Part shown: positions 1 to 8,637 of the stretch, piece by piece
Position numbering within the stretch: position 1 is the first letter of the stretch
How the letters are laid out: each line of letters begins with the position of its first letter
Assembly (NCBI RefSeq): GCF_006965545.2
Contig: NZ_CP041372.2
Span: 248,001 to 312,000, forward strand
Length of the DNA: 64,000 nt
From: Paenalkalicoccus suaedae
GTDB taxonomy: Bacteria; Bacillota; Bacilli; Bacillales; Salisediminibacteriaceae
Direction of reading: 5' to 3'
The notes under the pieces: generated by a model
Told to the model about the DNA's origin: nothing
Databases searched by the model: none
Seen by the model: the letters and a program-made list of their open reading frames with translations, nothing else
Position numbers and translations under genes: made by a program

Positions 1-88
1 CATGGCATGCCTACATCCTTCGTTACGTATATTTCATTCATCATAGCAGAAAAAAACGTCTCCTCACAGCCACCTCATCTCCCTTCCT

Positions 89-121
89 GTTAACCTTATG
101 TTCACATTGCTATGCTATGCT
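89..121 (+). promoter_or_regulatory. Direct-repeat operator and -10 of the two-component operon
   Basis: GTTAAC at 89-94, five bases, then GTTCAC at 100-105, ten bases, then a TATGCT -10-like hexamer at 116-121. The 11-bp repeat period is typical of OmpR/PhoB-family response regulators, and no -35 TTGACA is visible, as in class II activated promoters. The same arrangement with identical spacing recurs at 2280-2312, so autoregulation by the adjacent response regulator is inferred. Confidence 0.6.
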
Positions 122-155
122 TGCTTAAAAAGCAGGCAAGGAGGTACGTGCGATT

Positions 156-851
156 GTGAAGCCTATTACTATACTTATTATCGAGGACGATCCGTCGATT
201 GCGGAGCTGATCGCCATGTATATAGAGAAAGAGGGATTTACTAGTTTGCATGCGTTAGACGGTGAAGAAGGATTAACGCTTTTTTATGAGCATGCCCCAG
301 ACTGTATTCTTTTAGACTTAATGCTACCAGAAGTGGACGGCATAGATGTATGTAGGACGATTCGTTTAGAGGATAAACACATACCGATTCTGATGCTTAC
401 AGGCAAAGGGCAAAGTCACGAGATCATTAACGGATTAGAGAGTGGTGCAGATGATTACATCGTCAAGCCGTTTGACCCGAATGAGCTGATCGCTCGTCTG
501 AAAGCGGCGCTCAGGCGTACAGTTTTATCCGATGAGTATCAGCAGAATATTCAGTTAGACAACCTAACGATTGCGATGACTGAACGGCGTGTGTACGTGA
601 ACCAAATAGAGGTCTCTCTAGCACCGCGAGAAATGGAGCTCTTACACTATTTTGCATGTCATCCAAATCAGGTCTTACTTCGCCAGCAACTATTTGATAA
701 AGTGTGGGGCTATGAGTTTGATGGCGATCCTAGGACGCTGGATGTTCATATTAAACGGATTCGAGATAAGCTGTCTCATAAACATGCGTCTTGGTCTATT
801 ACGACTGTCAGAGGCGTGGGCTACAGGTTTGAGGCGAATGCGCATGGGTAA
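156..851 (+). CDS. OmpR-family response regulator
   Basis: 231-aa response regulator of a two-component system, a cytoplasmic DNA-binding protein. The receiver domain spans about residues 4-115, with the acidic pair near residue 11, the phospho-acceptor Asp at about 54 (LLDLMLPE) and the conserved Lys in the YIVKPF motif. The C-terminal winged-helix domain is complete, with the RTLDVHIKRIRDK recognition region and the usual VRGVGYRF ending. GTG start at 156 follows the Shine-Dalgarno AAGGAGG at 138-144. It overlaps the sensor kinase gene, so the two form an operon. The paired 11-bp repeats upstream and again at 2280 suggest that it controls itself and the CopD-like gene. The signal is unknown. 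Confidence 0.95.
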   Translation: MKPITILIIEDDPSIAELIAMYIEKEGFTSLHALDGEEGLTLFYEHAPDCILLDLMLPEVDGIDVCRTIRLEDKHIPILMLTGKGQSHEIINGLESGADDYIVKPFDPNELIARLKAALRRTVLSDEYQQNIQLDNLTIAMTERRVYVNQIEVSLAPREMELLHYFACHPNQVLLRQQLFDKVWGYEFDGDPRTLDVHIKRIRDKLSHKHASWSITTVRGVGYRFEANAHG

Positions 852-2262
852 ACGCAAAAGCATGTTTCAAAAGCTATTTCTGACCTACTCAACCATTATC
901 TTATCCTCTTTTCTCCTGTTTGGTTGCGTCTTTCTTTACATCTTTCACCTACAGCTCTACAGCGATTATGAGGAAACATTTGTGTACCACTATGACAAGG
1001 TGACGGAGCAGATCCAAACAACGGAGAGTCTTGCCTTTAGTTTACGCGAGGTTGAGGCCTTCTTACTCCCAAGCCTCGTTCAGCAGGAATACAGTATGTA
1101 TCTGTTTGGAGATGATATGAGCCTACTTATAGGCCCTCCACCTGATGAATCACGGGAGAGGCTGATTAAACCCGAGTTTGTCACCAAAGCATTAGAAGAA
1201 GGTATCACGACAGAAGGGGGCAGAATTGACGGGGAGCTGAGCTACTCGGTTGGCGCGCCGATTCAGTTGCCGGGCATGTTGGGCGGGCAGGGGGCACTTG
1301 TGATGGTGTTCCACGACCTCGATCACCAATACATGCAGGTGCTCTCTCATATCCTGATCACGATCGCGATTACGATCGCTTTTGCGGCGGTGGTGCTCTG
1401 GATCATGTCGAAGCGGATTACGTCGCCGCTCCGTGAGATGAATCGTGTGGTACGGAAGTATGCGAAAGGGGATTTCTCGGAGTTTGTAGACGCCACGTCA
1501 TCGGATGAAATTGGGCAGCTCGGCGAGAGTGTGACGTACATGGCGAAGGAGTTGCGTACGCTTGAGGAGACGCGGAATAATCTCGTGGCGGACGTTGCGC
1601 ACGACCTCCGCTCCCCGCTCACTTCCATCAAGGGCTTTTTGATTGCGCTAGCAGATGGTACCGTGCCACATGATAGGAAAGATCGTGTCTATGCGCTTAT
1701 GAGAGCGGAGACGGAGCGAATTATTACACTCGTGAACGATACGTTAGATATGTCTCAGCTAGAGGCAGGACAGGTGACGATGGTTCCTGAACCTTATGAA
1801 ATAAACGAGCAGGTGGCGTTTACAGTGGCAAAGCTTGCGCCACAGCTTGAGGCGAAGCAAATGACCATACACGTAGAGGCACCGTACACGGATACATGTG
1901 TGATGGCGGATCGAAATCGAATGGAGCAGGTGTTTATCAACTTGTTACAAAACGCGATTCAATTTTCTCCTAGAGGATCGGAGGTAGTGGTGCACGTAGA
2001 GGTACTTACGAAGACAATCGCTATACGTATTACGGATCAGGGTCCGGGCATTGAAGAGGGCCAGATAAGTGAGATTTGGAAGAGGTTTTATAAGGCGGAT
2101 AAGGCGCGAACGAATAAGGCAGGAAGCGGGATTGGGCTCTCGATCGTCAAATCCATTTTAGATCAGCATGACGTCGAGATTGTCGTGACGCGTGCAACGC
2201 AGGATGGGGTGGGAACGACCTTTGCATTTGAATTGCCACGATACGTGGAAAGTGAGGAGTAG
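844..2262 (+). CDS. Membrane sensor histidine kinase
   Basis: Partner kinase of the preceding regulator. From ATG 844 the protein is 472 aa: TM1 (about 9-31), an extracytoplasmic domain of about 130 aa, TM2, HAMP linker, HisKA with the phospho-acceptor His in VAHDLRSPLTS, then HATPase with N box (NLLQNAIQ), the DQGPGIEE motif and the GSGIGLSIVK loop. The open frame extends upstream to 652 inside the regulator gene, but GAGG at 831-834 lies nine bases before ATG 844; ATG 838 is a possible alternative. The overlap with the regulator is 8 bp, implying translational coupling. The sensor domain is not one I recognise, so the stimulus cannot be named. Confidence 0.93.
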   Translation: MGKRKSMFQKLFLTYSTIILSSFLLFGCVFLYIFHLQLYSDYEETFVYHYDKVTEQIQTTESLAFSLREVEAFLLPSLVQQEYSMYLFGDDMSLLIGPPPDESRERLIKPEFVTKALEEGITTEGGRIDGELSYSVGAPIQLPGMLGGQGALVMVFHDLDHQYMQVLSHILITIAITIAFAAVVLWIMSKRITSPLREMNRVVRKYAKGDFSEFVDATSSDEIGQLGESVTYMAKELRTLEETRNNLVADVAHDLRSPLTSIKGFLIALADGTVPHDRKDRVYALMRAETERIITLVNDTLDMSQLEAGQVTMVPEPYEINEQVAFTVAKLAPQLEAKQMTIHVEAPYTDTCVMADRNRMEQVFINLLQNAIQFSPRGSEVVVHVEVLTKTIAIRITDQGPGIEEGQISEIWKRFYKADKARTNKAGSGIGLSIVKSILDQHDVEIVVTRATQDGVGTTFAFELPRYVESEE

Positions 2263-2279
2263 TCGATTGATTAGATGGC

Positions 2280-2312
2280 GTTAACGCTCTGTTAACATAG
2301 CGCAGGTATGCT
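2280..2312 (+). promoter_or_regulatory. Second copy of the direct-repeat operator
   Basis: GTTAAC at 2280-2285 and GTTAAC at 2291-2296 (11-bp period), ten bases, then TATGCT at 2307-2312. Geometry matches the operator at 89-121 base for base in spacing. It lies immediately upstream of the CopD-like gene, giving that gene its own promoter under the same regulator (inference). Confidence 0.6.
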
Positions 2313-2344
2313 TAGAGGGATTACACAAAGAGAGGTTGATACTC

Positions 2345-2803
2345 ATGTATAATGCTGCTTATATTTTACACATTGCCGGTCTTGCGCTGTGGATCGGATC
2401 GTTTGTCGCGTTTGGCTACTTACTACGCTCCCTTGTCAAATCGTCTTATGGGTTAGAAAATATAACGCCCGTTTTAGCACGAATTCGACGTTGGGTGAAC
2501 ATAGGCATGGTTCCGAGTGCCATCGTCGTGATGGCGACAGGCGTCTTTATGATCATTCAGTTGAACCGGGAGACGCTTCCGTTTTACTTGTTGTTTATGG
2601 AGCAAGCGGGTTCGATGGTTATTTTAATTACGGTAATTATGGTCTCCATTTACAGTAGAAAGCTTCGTAAAAAGCTTCAAGGCCTTCCGATGAAAAAGGA
2701 GCAGTCGTTAGAGACGTTAAGCCTTCACTATACGAACTATTTGTTTGGCTCTGCTTCGTTGGCGATGCTTATCGTGATTGTCGTTGGATTGAGAATTTCG
2801 TAA
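2345..2803 (+). CDS. Small CopD-like four-helix membrane protein
   Basis: 152-aa integral membrane protein with four predicted helices. The opening helix (AAYILHIAGLALWIGSFVAFG) with its His and Trp resembles the CopD/DUF2269-type superfamily, but there are too few residues to claim copper transport. ATG 2345 is preferred over the TTG at 2336 because AGAGAGG at 2329-2335 then sits nine bases away. It has its own promoter with the same paired operator as the two-component operon, so it is probably a target and possibly a membrane accessory of that system. A bidirectional terminator follows. Confidence 0.7.
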   Translation: MYNAAYILHIAGLALWIGSFVAFGYLLRSLVKSSYGLENITPVLARIRRWVNIGMVPSAIVVMATGVFMIIQLNRETLPFYLLFMEQAGSMVILITVIMVSIYSRKLRKKLQGLPMKKEQSLETLSLHYTNYLFGSASLAMLIVIVVGLRIS

Positions 2804-2823
2804 TTGGCACAGACAGAGGGCGT

Positions 2824-2856
2824 AAAAAAAGAACCTAGATGGCTAGGTTCTTTTTG
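2824..2856. terminator. Bidirectional terminator
   Basis: GAACCTAG (2831-2838) pairs with CTAGGTTC (2843-2850), flanked by an A run on the left and a T run on the right, so it can stop transcription from both the CopD-like gene and the convergent RsfA-type gene. Confidence 0.85.
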
Positions 2857-2885
2857 GCGTTTTACGGCTTTAAGTATGTGAATCC

Positions 2886-3443
2886 CTACACGCTCTTTTT
2901 CGGTTGCTTGGCTTGGTGCTCTTTAATCATCTTTTTAAGCTTTTTAATCTCGTCTTCGTGGGCGCGGATGCGCTCTTCGAGTCTGTCGACATACGTGTTC
3001 TCTTTCCCGTTTGCTTTCGCGAGCTTAATCTCCTCTGATTTGTCGAGGCGTAGCACGCTTTGCCAACGGTTGCGAACCACATCGGTCGCAATGTCGAGTT
3101 CTTTGCCCGCGTGCTCAAAGGCTTTCAGTTGTGTTTTGCCAGAATTGATAAAGTCCATCACAATCGTCGTAATTTGTTGATCAATTTCAGGCGTCCAGGC
3201 AGGGCGCGCTTTCTTACCGACAGCTTCACGTCCCTCGATCTTCGCCTCCTCAAGTTCTTTCAATAATGTTGGGCGCAGCACCTGATTCCATCTATTTAAG
3301 ATCGGCCCTCGCTCCTTATCAAATTCCTTCGCAAGCTCAATCAGTGCTTCTCGGCGCGTTCTTCCGGATGCTACATAGTCAAGGATGACCTCCGTGATGC
3401 GTGCGTCCTGTTCCTCTGTCCATATGTGCTTTCGTTTTGCCAT
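2886..3443 (-). CDS. RsfA-type regulator with duplicated Myb-like domain
   Basis: 185-aa putative DNA-binding protein. Two similar Myb/SANT-like segments follow each other: one starting at WTEEQDARIT (about residues 8-65) and one at WTPEIDQQIT (about 82-140), each ending in NRW...VLR. The second one and the Lys-rich segment after it resemble RsfA, the prespore-specific regulator of Bacillus sporulation; the C terminus (about 150-180) is a charged coiled coil. The long frame starts at ATG 3449, but AGGAG at 3451-3455 would then be only one base away; ATG 3443 has a seven-base spacing and is chosen. Known RsfA proteins carry one such domain, so the duplication is notable. A role in sporulation is inference. 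Confidence 0.75.
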   Translation of the reverse strand: MAKRKHIWTEEQDARITEVILDYVASGRTRREALIELAKEFDKERGPILNRWNQVLRPTLLKELEEAKIEGREAVGKKARPAWTPEIDQQITTIVMDFINSGKTQLKAFEHAGKELDIATDVVRNRWQSVLRLDKSEEIKLAKANGKENTYVDRLEERIRAHEDEIKKLKKMIKEHQAKQPKKSV

Positions 3444-3502
3444 GTTCATTCTCCTCTCTCTATTTTCTGTCCATTAGGGGTGAAAATTTGGTTTAATATG
3501 TA

Positions 3503-4141
3503 CTAGTCTTTAATAACTACTCCCATTAGGGTCGCGAGCTGAATCGCCTGATGGGACGAAACGATGCAACCCTTTAGATCCGCTAGCGACACGGTTAGTG
3601 TATCGAAGGTGGACGTGCTGATATCGATCCCATTTAAAGGGGTTTGCTCAAAATTAGCGCCATCAAGCTGGCACTGATCGTAGGCGACCTTTTTAAAGGT
3701 GCAATCGTAAAAGTCTGCTTGCTTTAACGAGCTCTCCTTGAAGCGGACTTTAACAAGCTTGGAATTGCCGAAGGCAGCCAGGTGAAGGATGCAATCCGAG
3801 AATGTGACGTTGCCGAGTGAAGACTCCGGGAACTCACAGCCGACAAGCTTGCAGGTTGTAAAGGTGACGCGGTGAATCGAGGCCCGCGCCATGTTGACGT
3901 TTGAGAAGTCACAGTTTTGGAAGTGCACGTCGGTTAAGTCGATTTGACTAAAGTCGGTATTGGTAAACTGACAGTTTTTAATCACAGCATCATGAATTCT
4001 TACGCGCTCTAGCGTCTCGTTACTGAAGTCCGATTGCTGGATCTCACACGTGGATAGGGTGCGGTCCTCGTCCTCCCAAATATCATGAAAGGAGAGGGCT
4101 TCTAATTTTGCAGGGATTTTTGGGACATCGATTTTCATCAT
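3503..4141 (-). CDS. Pentapeptide-repeat protein
   Basis: 212-aa protein whose middle (about residues 40-190) consists of tandem A(D/N)LXX-like pentapeptides, for example CQFTNTDFSQIDLTDVHFQN, predicted to fold as a right-handed quadrilateral beta-helix. No signal peptide or other domain. ATG 4141 (or 4138) follows AAAGGA at 4147-4152; the frame runs upstream to 4198 without a ribosome-binding site. The family includes Qnr/MfpA gyrase protectors, but nothing here identifies such a role. It stands alone, with the 103-bp array upstream of it. Confidence 0.8.
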   Translation of the reverse strand: MMKIDVPKIPAKLEALSFHDIWEDEDRTLSTCEIQQSDFSNETLERVRIHDAVIKNCQFTNTDFSQIDLTDVHFQNCDFSNVNMARASIHRVTFTTCKLVGCEFPESSLGNVTFSDCILHLAAFGNSKLVKVRFKESSLKQADFYDCTFKKVAYDQCQLDGANFEQTPLNGIDISTSTFDTLTVSLADLKGCIVSSHQAIQLATLMGVVIKD

Positions 4142-4301
4142 ACACGTCCTTTCATGGTTTGAAAACACTATTTTAAATGGTAAATAATAGTATAACACTA
4201 TTATTAGTGTAAATGCTGTTTTATTTTTTAGATTAGGTAAAAGTACTAGTGGGAGGGGGGAGTGGTGGTATTACGTGAATGACGTTTATTTTGGCGGCGT
4301 G

Positions 4302-4908
4302 TGCATTCGTGGACGCGCAGTCTGCAATTCACCTTGATCTGTGTGCATTAATTTTGACGGTGTGCATTTTAAGGTCCGCGGCGTGCATTTCCACGGTGTT
4401 AGTGTGCATTCATGGTCGCGCAGTCTGCAATTCACAATGATCTGTGTGCATTAAATTTGACCGTCTGCATTTTATAGTTCGCGGCGTGCATTTTCACGGT
4501 GTTGGTGTGCATTCATGGTCGCGCAGTCTGCAATTCACAATGATCTGTGTGCATTAAATTTGACCGTCTGCATTTCAAGGTCTGCGGCGTGCATTTTCAC
4601 GGTGTTGGTGTGCATTCATGGTCGCGCAGTCTGCAATTCACAATGATCTGTGTGCATTAAATTTGACCGTCTGCATTTCAAGGTCTGCGGCGTGCATTTT
4701 CACGGTGTTGGTGTGCATTCATGGTCGCGCAGTCTGCAATTCACAATGATCTGTGTGCATTAAATTTGACCGTCTGCATTTCAAGGTCTGCGGCGTGCAT
4801 TTCCACGGTGTCGGTGTGCATTCATGGTCGCGCAGTCTGCAATTCACCTTGATCTGTGTGCATTAATTATGACCGTCTGCATTTTATAGCCCGCGGCGTG
4901 CATTTCCA
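4302..4908. repeat. 103-bp tandem array I (TGCATT orientation)
   Basis: About 5.9 tandem copies of an exactly 103-bp unit. The landmark CATGGTCGCG recurs at 4411, 4514, 4617, 4720 and 4823, with a variant at 4308. Each unit holds five TGCATT (or TGCAAT) motifs spaced 21, 21, 19, 21 and 21 bp. It is the inverse orientation of arrays II and III. It fills most of the 4142-5079 gap; the remaining 4142-4290 and 4910-5079 show nothing else I can name. The stretch has no convincing coding frame. Confidence 0.95.
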
Positions 4909-5079
4909 CCTCCAATAAAACCTCAGCCACCAAAAACGAATTGAATCAACCCAACTGCCAGCCTACAAAACCTCACTCGCACCGATAGAGAAAAAGCTTT
5001 TAGAAAAATCACGTGTGTTTCATCTCTTAAACAAGAAAAAGAGGCCGATTTTTACATCGGCCCCTACTTTCTATAAGAA

Positions 5080-6300
5080 CTATTCACTGTTTGAAAGCTT
5101 ATTGATATGGCGACTGAACATGACCAATACTGCGAGACCGACCGTAGCGAAGCCGCTAGCTGTGATCATGACAACTTGTACGTGGACGAGGTCGACAAAA
5201 AAGCTGAATCCTAAAACCGACATAGCAAACGTCAGTAAATAGGCGGCTTCCTGTGCGGCATAAATATAAGGGAGGTCCTCTTCATCAGACTGCTTTTGAA
5301 TATAGGTTACTTCAAGCAGTCCCTTGATCTGATTGGCACATCCATACAAGAAAGCAAGCCCTACGGCCATAAGTGGCATCGTTGTGAGGGATAGTCCCAA
5401 AATGGCTAGCATCATGACACTCGCGGTTATAAAAAGAAGGGCTTTAAAAAAGCGTTCGATCCTTGCACCGGCTAGAAAAGCCACGATGCTCGCAACGAGT
5501 AATCCCGATACTAACAGTGCGTTCATATAGCCCCACCAAGCCTCGCTTACTTGGAGTTGCTGCTCTACATACACATACATAATGGAGGCAAGCCACACGA
5601 TGTTAGCAGAGGAAATGAAGATACCAGACACGGTTAATGCCAGTAAATCCTTCCTCCTTATTAGGAGACGCCAGCCTCGTTTTGCCTCGCTCATCAGACT
5701 AGGTAACTCTTGCTCCTCGTAAATCGGAGCTGGTACCACGATTTTCCAAATTAGAAAGGAAGAGAGGCAGTAGAGTATGACGGTGAGAATCAGGGCGGAG
5801 GTGGAGCTTGTTGTCGCAACAAGTAGCGCTCCGAGTGGCCACACGGCGATCTCCACCGTTTGACTTACGGATTCCATCCAGCTGTTCGAGCGGAGCAGGG
5901 CATCGCGCTCCACAATTTTAGGGATTAGCGCGCTGCTTGATGGGCTAGCCCAGCCGTCCAAAAAGCCGAGTAAAGAGACGAACACGTACAAAAGAGGCGT
6001 GTTCGACTCAGTTAGCCAAAAGAGTGTAAAAAAGACGAGTAGGATCATCGTGATCGTTTTAAGCAGTTGGCTGTAGACCATAATGTCCTTCACGTGAAGG
6101 ATCCGAAACAGGGTCGGCGCTAAAAAGGCACTTAAAAAGCGGCTTAGCGTCGTAATAAACGGCACGAGCGCCATGAAAAATGCCGAGCCGGTCAGCGTGT
6201 AGATTAGGGGCATCAGCCCAATAATAAATAAGGCATCACCTATATTGGATGATGTCTGGCCCGTTCATAGATATACAAAGGAACGTCTAGAGTCATGCAT
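5080..6300 (-). pseudogene. MFS transporter with in-frame TGA at codon 12
   Basis: Major facilitator superfamily efflux-type permease of about 406 codons. Reading from ATG 6300, preceded by GAAAGGGG ten bases upstream, gives MHDSRRSFVYL, then TGA at 6267-6265, then TGQTSSNIGDALFIIGL running directly into the transmembrane protein. MFS relatives usually have LWxGQ at this point, so TGA most simply replaces a Trp TGG. Without readthrough, the first in-frame ATG is 6213, which would give a 377-aa protein lacking TM1. The rest of the frame is intact over about 11 helices and a good promoter is present at 6400-6428, so the loss is recent, or the base is a sequencing error. Substrate unknown. Confidence 0.75.
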
Positions 6301-6399
6301 AGGTAAATTTCCCCTTTCAAGCTACGTATTTAGTTGTACGTGGTAAAGGGAGTGGATTTACATAGGAAGATCGCTCCTAAAAGTAGTTTGATACTACCT

Positions 6400-6428
6400 A
6401 TTATATGGAAAAATAGGGTGAGCGACAA
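6400..6428 (-). promoter_or_regulatory. Sigma-A promoter of the MFS gene
   Basis: On the minus strand, TTGTCG (6428-6423), a 17-bp spacer, then a perfect TATAAT (6405-6400). It points at the MFS gene, leaving a leader of about 95 nt. The surrounding TCGCTC/GAGCGA inverted repeat (about 6371-6425) overlaps the promoter and could bind a regulator. Confidence 0.65.
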
Positions 6429-6551
6429 TAGTTTATTTGTAAGGGAATGGATAATGAGATGAGAGTCATAGGTCATAAGGCTGTTTAAATGAGATCATCC
6501 CTGCTATAATATGGATAGTTTTTAATGTTATTTCCAAAGGGGTAGGGGCGA

Positions 6552-7307
6552 ATGAGTATTCCGATTAAAAAGACGAAATGGCAGCTTACCTATGAGGGAA
6601 TCATGGCGGTTCTTGCGCTCGTGTCGGTTTCGTTCATATGGGGAGACCAATCGATCCCGCTCGTAAGGAACCTTGACGTACTTATTTGGATTATTTTTGT
6701 GATAGATGTAGCGGTGCGATTTGTGCTGGCCCCGAGCAAGTGGACGTACATAAAGAGGAATCCACTAGATTTAATCGCGATTATTCCGTTCGATAGTATT
6801 TTTCGACTGGCACGTCTAGCGAGGCTATTTCGGTTATTACGCTTATTGATGGTGTTTAAGCATTATTTTACACCACTACATGGCGTGCTTAAAACCAATT
6901 CACTCGATAAGGTTCTCATGGCTGTTGTCATTCTAATTTTTGTCGCATCGATCCCTATACGGTTAATTGAGCCGAGCATAGATAGCTATTCAGATGCGGT
7001 GTGGTGGGCGGTTGTGACCGCAACAACGGTCGGTTACGGCGATATATCACCTGAGACCATGATCGGTCGTCTCATTGCTATGGTGCTAATGATGTTTGGT
7101 ATCGGATTGCTTGGTGTCGTGACTAGCTCTGTAGCCTCCTACTTTTTGAATGGAGAAAAACCGGTTGAAGAGAAGAAGCAACCTGTAAGTCCAACTGTTG
7201 CTTATTTACAAGCAGAAGTAGCTCGAGTTGATGAGTTAACGGACGATGAGATTGAGCGGCTACAAATCATGCTCGAATCGTATAAAAAACAGAAGGAAAG
7301 CATTTAG
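6552..7307 (+). CDS. Voltage-gated-type potassium channel
   Basis: 251-aa six-helix cation channel of the inner membrane. S4-like helix with regularly spaced Arg (RLARLARLFRLLRLL, about residues 83-97), a pore helix and the K+ selectivity filter TVGYGD (about 156-161), then S6 and a cytoplasmic tail ending in a coiled-coil-like segment (about 215-248). The tail is too short for an RCK/TrkA-N domain. ATG 6552 follows AGGGGTAGGGG. A TATAAT at 6505-6510 upstream is a plausible -10 with a poor -35. It is monocistronic, with a terminator directly after. Bacterial homologues are K+ channels of uncertain physiological role. Confidence 0.9.
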   Translation: MSIPIKKTKWQLTYEGIMAVLALVSVSFIWGDQSIPLVRNLDVLIWIIFVIDVAVRFVLAPSKWTYIKRNPLDLIAIIPFDSIFRLARLARLFRLLRLLMVFKHYFTPLHGVLKTNSLDKVLMAVVILIFVASIPIRLIEPSIDSYSDAVWWAVVTATTVGYGDISPETMIGRLIAMVLMMFGIGLLGVVTSSVASYFLNGEKPVEEKKQPVSPTVAYLQAEVARVDELTDDEIERLQIMLESYKKQKESI

Positions 7308-7311
7308 TTGA

Positions 7312-7346
7312 AAGCCCACTGCTAAAGGATAGCGGTGGGTTTCTTT
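7312..7346 (+). terminator. Terminator after K+ channel gene
   Basis: CCCACTGCT (7315-7323) pairs with AGCGGTGGG (7331-7339), followed by TTTCTTT. Confidence 0.8.
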
Positions 7347-7385
7347 ATGGTAAAAAGGCTCCGTAAGGGCAGGAGCGATGTACTT

Positions 7386-7507
7386 TGAAAGAAGTAATGC
7401 ACAAATTATGAGAAGTAAGACGGAAGTTGCCGGAACAAACGCGGAACGGTCGAGAAACAGTCCGGAAGTTGGTGAAAGTAAGTCGCAAAAAAAACGGAAA
7501 GTAACAA
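7386..7507 (+). repeat. 21-bp phased AGTAA-type element, copy 1
   Basis: Motif anchors at 7393, 7414, 7435, 7456 and 7477, each exactly 21 bp apart (AGTAA, AGTAA, ACAAA, AACAG, AGTAA), with GCGGAA- or CCGGAAG-like segments between them. Over its middle it is nearly identical in order and sequence to the element at 24084-24215, and it reappears inverted at 45965-46100. It occupies most of the 324-bp gap between the K+ channel and the DUF4198 gene and does not look coding. Confidence 0.8.
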
Positions 7508-7631
7508 AGAAGAGCGGATTCTAGAAGAAGGATGCGGCAAATCGGGGCCCCTTCTTTTAAGTTTGAGTGATCCGTTTTTCCTAGAAATTCGTTATACAAG
7601 TAGCGATAAAAATAAGAAGGAGCTGAATGAG

Positions 7632-8621
7632 ATGAGGAAAAGATCTGCTGCACTACTTAGCGCGTTACTTATCAGTATGACGACACCAGCATTAGCACAC
7701 GAAGGATGGACGCAAACGCACACACCGATTGTGGAATCGGGTGAAAATGTGTACGTAGAATTATTCTTTGGTAATCATACGAATGATCATGCAAGCTTTC
7801 GCATCGAAGGAACTTGGAACGCAGATGATACCGATGTGACGGTGCATACGCCATCAGACGAGGAAGTCGATATTTCTGATACGATTTTTTATATGGGAGA
7901 GTCGACGGAGCTTGGAAATGCGAATAACTATCACGTGGCATCATTTGCCGCAATCGACTCTGGCATTTATACCATAACAGCGGAGCGTGACAGTCTATTT
8001 GGAGAGAAGCGAACGCTACGGAGTGCAAAGTCGTTTGCTGCGATTCATGATCTACCAACCTTTAATGGAGTCTTAGATCTGGAAGGGTACGAGAACGCGG
8101 TTTCACCAGATAGAGCCGAATTTATTCCAATGTTTAACCCTACGGCAGTTGCTGCAGACGAAGAGGTAGAGGTGCAACTCGTACGTCAGGGAGAGCCGGT
8201 GATCGGTGTCGACGTATCCATAGTGCAGCGGAGCACGGGAGAGGCGCAAACGGCTGTAACGGATGAGGATGGTGCAGCTCGTTTTACGATCGGAGATGCG
8301 GACATCTATCTCGTTCGGGCAACGGAGGAGCTTGAGGAAGCGGGCGATGGCTACGCAACGCTTGCTTATGAGGCTACCATGACCTTTGCGGCACAAAATG
8401 CGCTTAATCAAGGGAGTGAACCAGTGGCGGAGGAAGAGGTAGAAGAAGAGATTACGCAAGAGAATGAGGCTATAGCAGATGCTTCGGAAGAAGAGACTGC
8501 TTCGGAAGTGGAGTTTGTAGAGCCGGAAGCGCCGAGCTTATTCTCAAACGGATTCTTCTATTTATCGCTTGTACTAGGCCTCGGACTATTTGGCTCAACT
8601 ATTTTATATTTAAGAAAATAA
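7632..8621 (+). CDS. Secreted, membrane-anchored DUF4198-type protein
   Basis: 329-aa exported protein: signal peptide (MRKRSAALLSALLISMTTPALA), His at the mature N terminus (HEGW), a DUF4198/NikM-like beta domain in the first 240 residues, an acidic Glu-rich linker (about 268-305) and a C-terminal helix with positive end (LFGSTILYLRK) that would anchor it to the outer face of the membrane. ATG 7632 is chosen because AAGGAG at 7616-7621 lies ten bases upstream; the frame runs back to 7563 without a site. It is 16 bp from the CopC-CopD gene and ends no terminator, so a two-gene metal (probably copper) operon is likely. Ligand is inference. Confidence 0.8.
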   Translation: MRKRSAALLSALLISMTTPALAHEGWTQTHTPIVESGENVYVELFFGNHTNDHASFRIEGTWNADDTDVTVHTPSDEEVDISDTIFYMGESTELGNANNYHVASFAAIDSGIYTITAERDSLFGEKRTLRSAKSFAAIHDLPTFNGVLDLEGYENAVSPDRAEFIPMFNPTAVAADEEVEVQLVRQGEPVIGVDVSIVQRSTGEAQTAVTDEDGAARFTIGDADIYLVRATEELEEAGDGYATLAYEATMTFAAQNALNQGSEPVAEEEVEEEITQENEAIADASEEETASEVEFVEPEAPSLFSNGFFYLSLVLGLGLFGSTILYLRK

Positions 8622-8637
8622 GAAGGGGTGGGAGCAC

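Noticed and set aside
652-837. Upstream extension of the histidine kinase frame inside the regulator gene
   Set aside because: No ribosome-binding site, and the extension would not resemble any kinase N terminus; start set at 844.
4302-4908. CRISPR array
   Set aside because: No constant repeat with unique spacers: whole 103-bp units are nearly identical, and no cas genes are present.
6076-6105. Second parS site (CCTTCACGTGAAGG near 6087)
   Set aside because: Only 12 of 16 consensus positions match, and it lies within the MFS coding frame.
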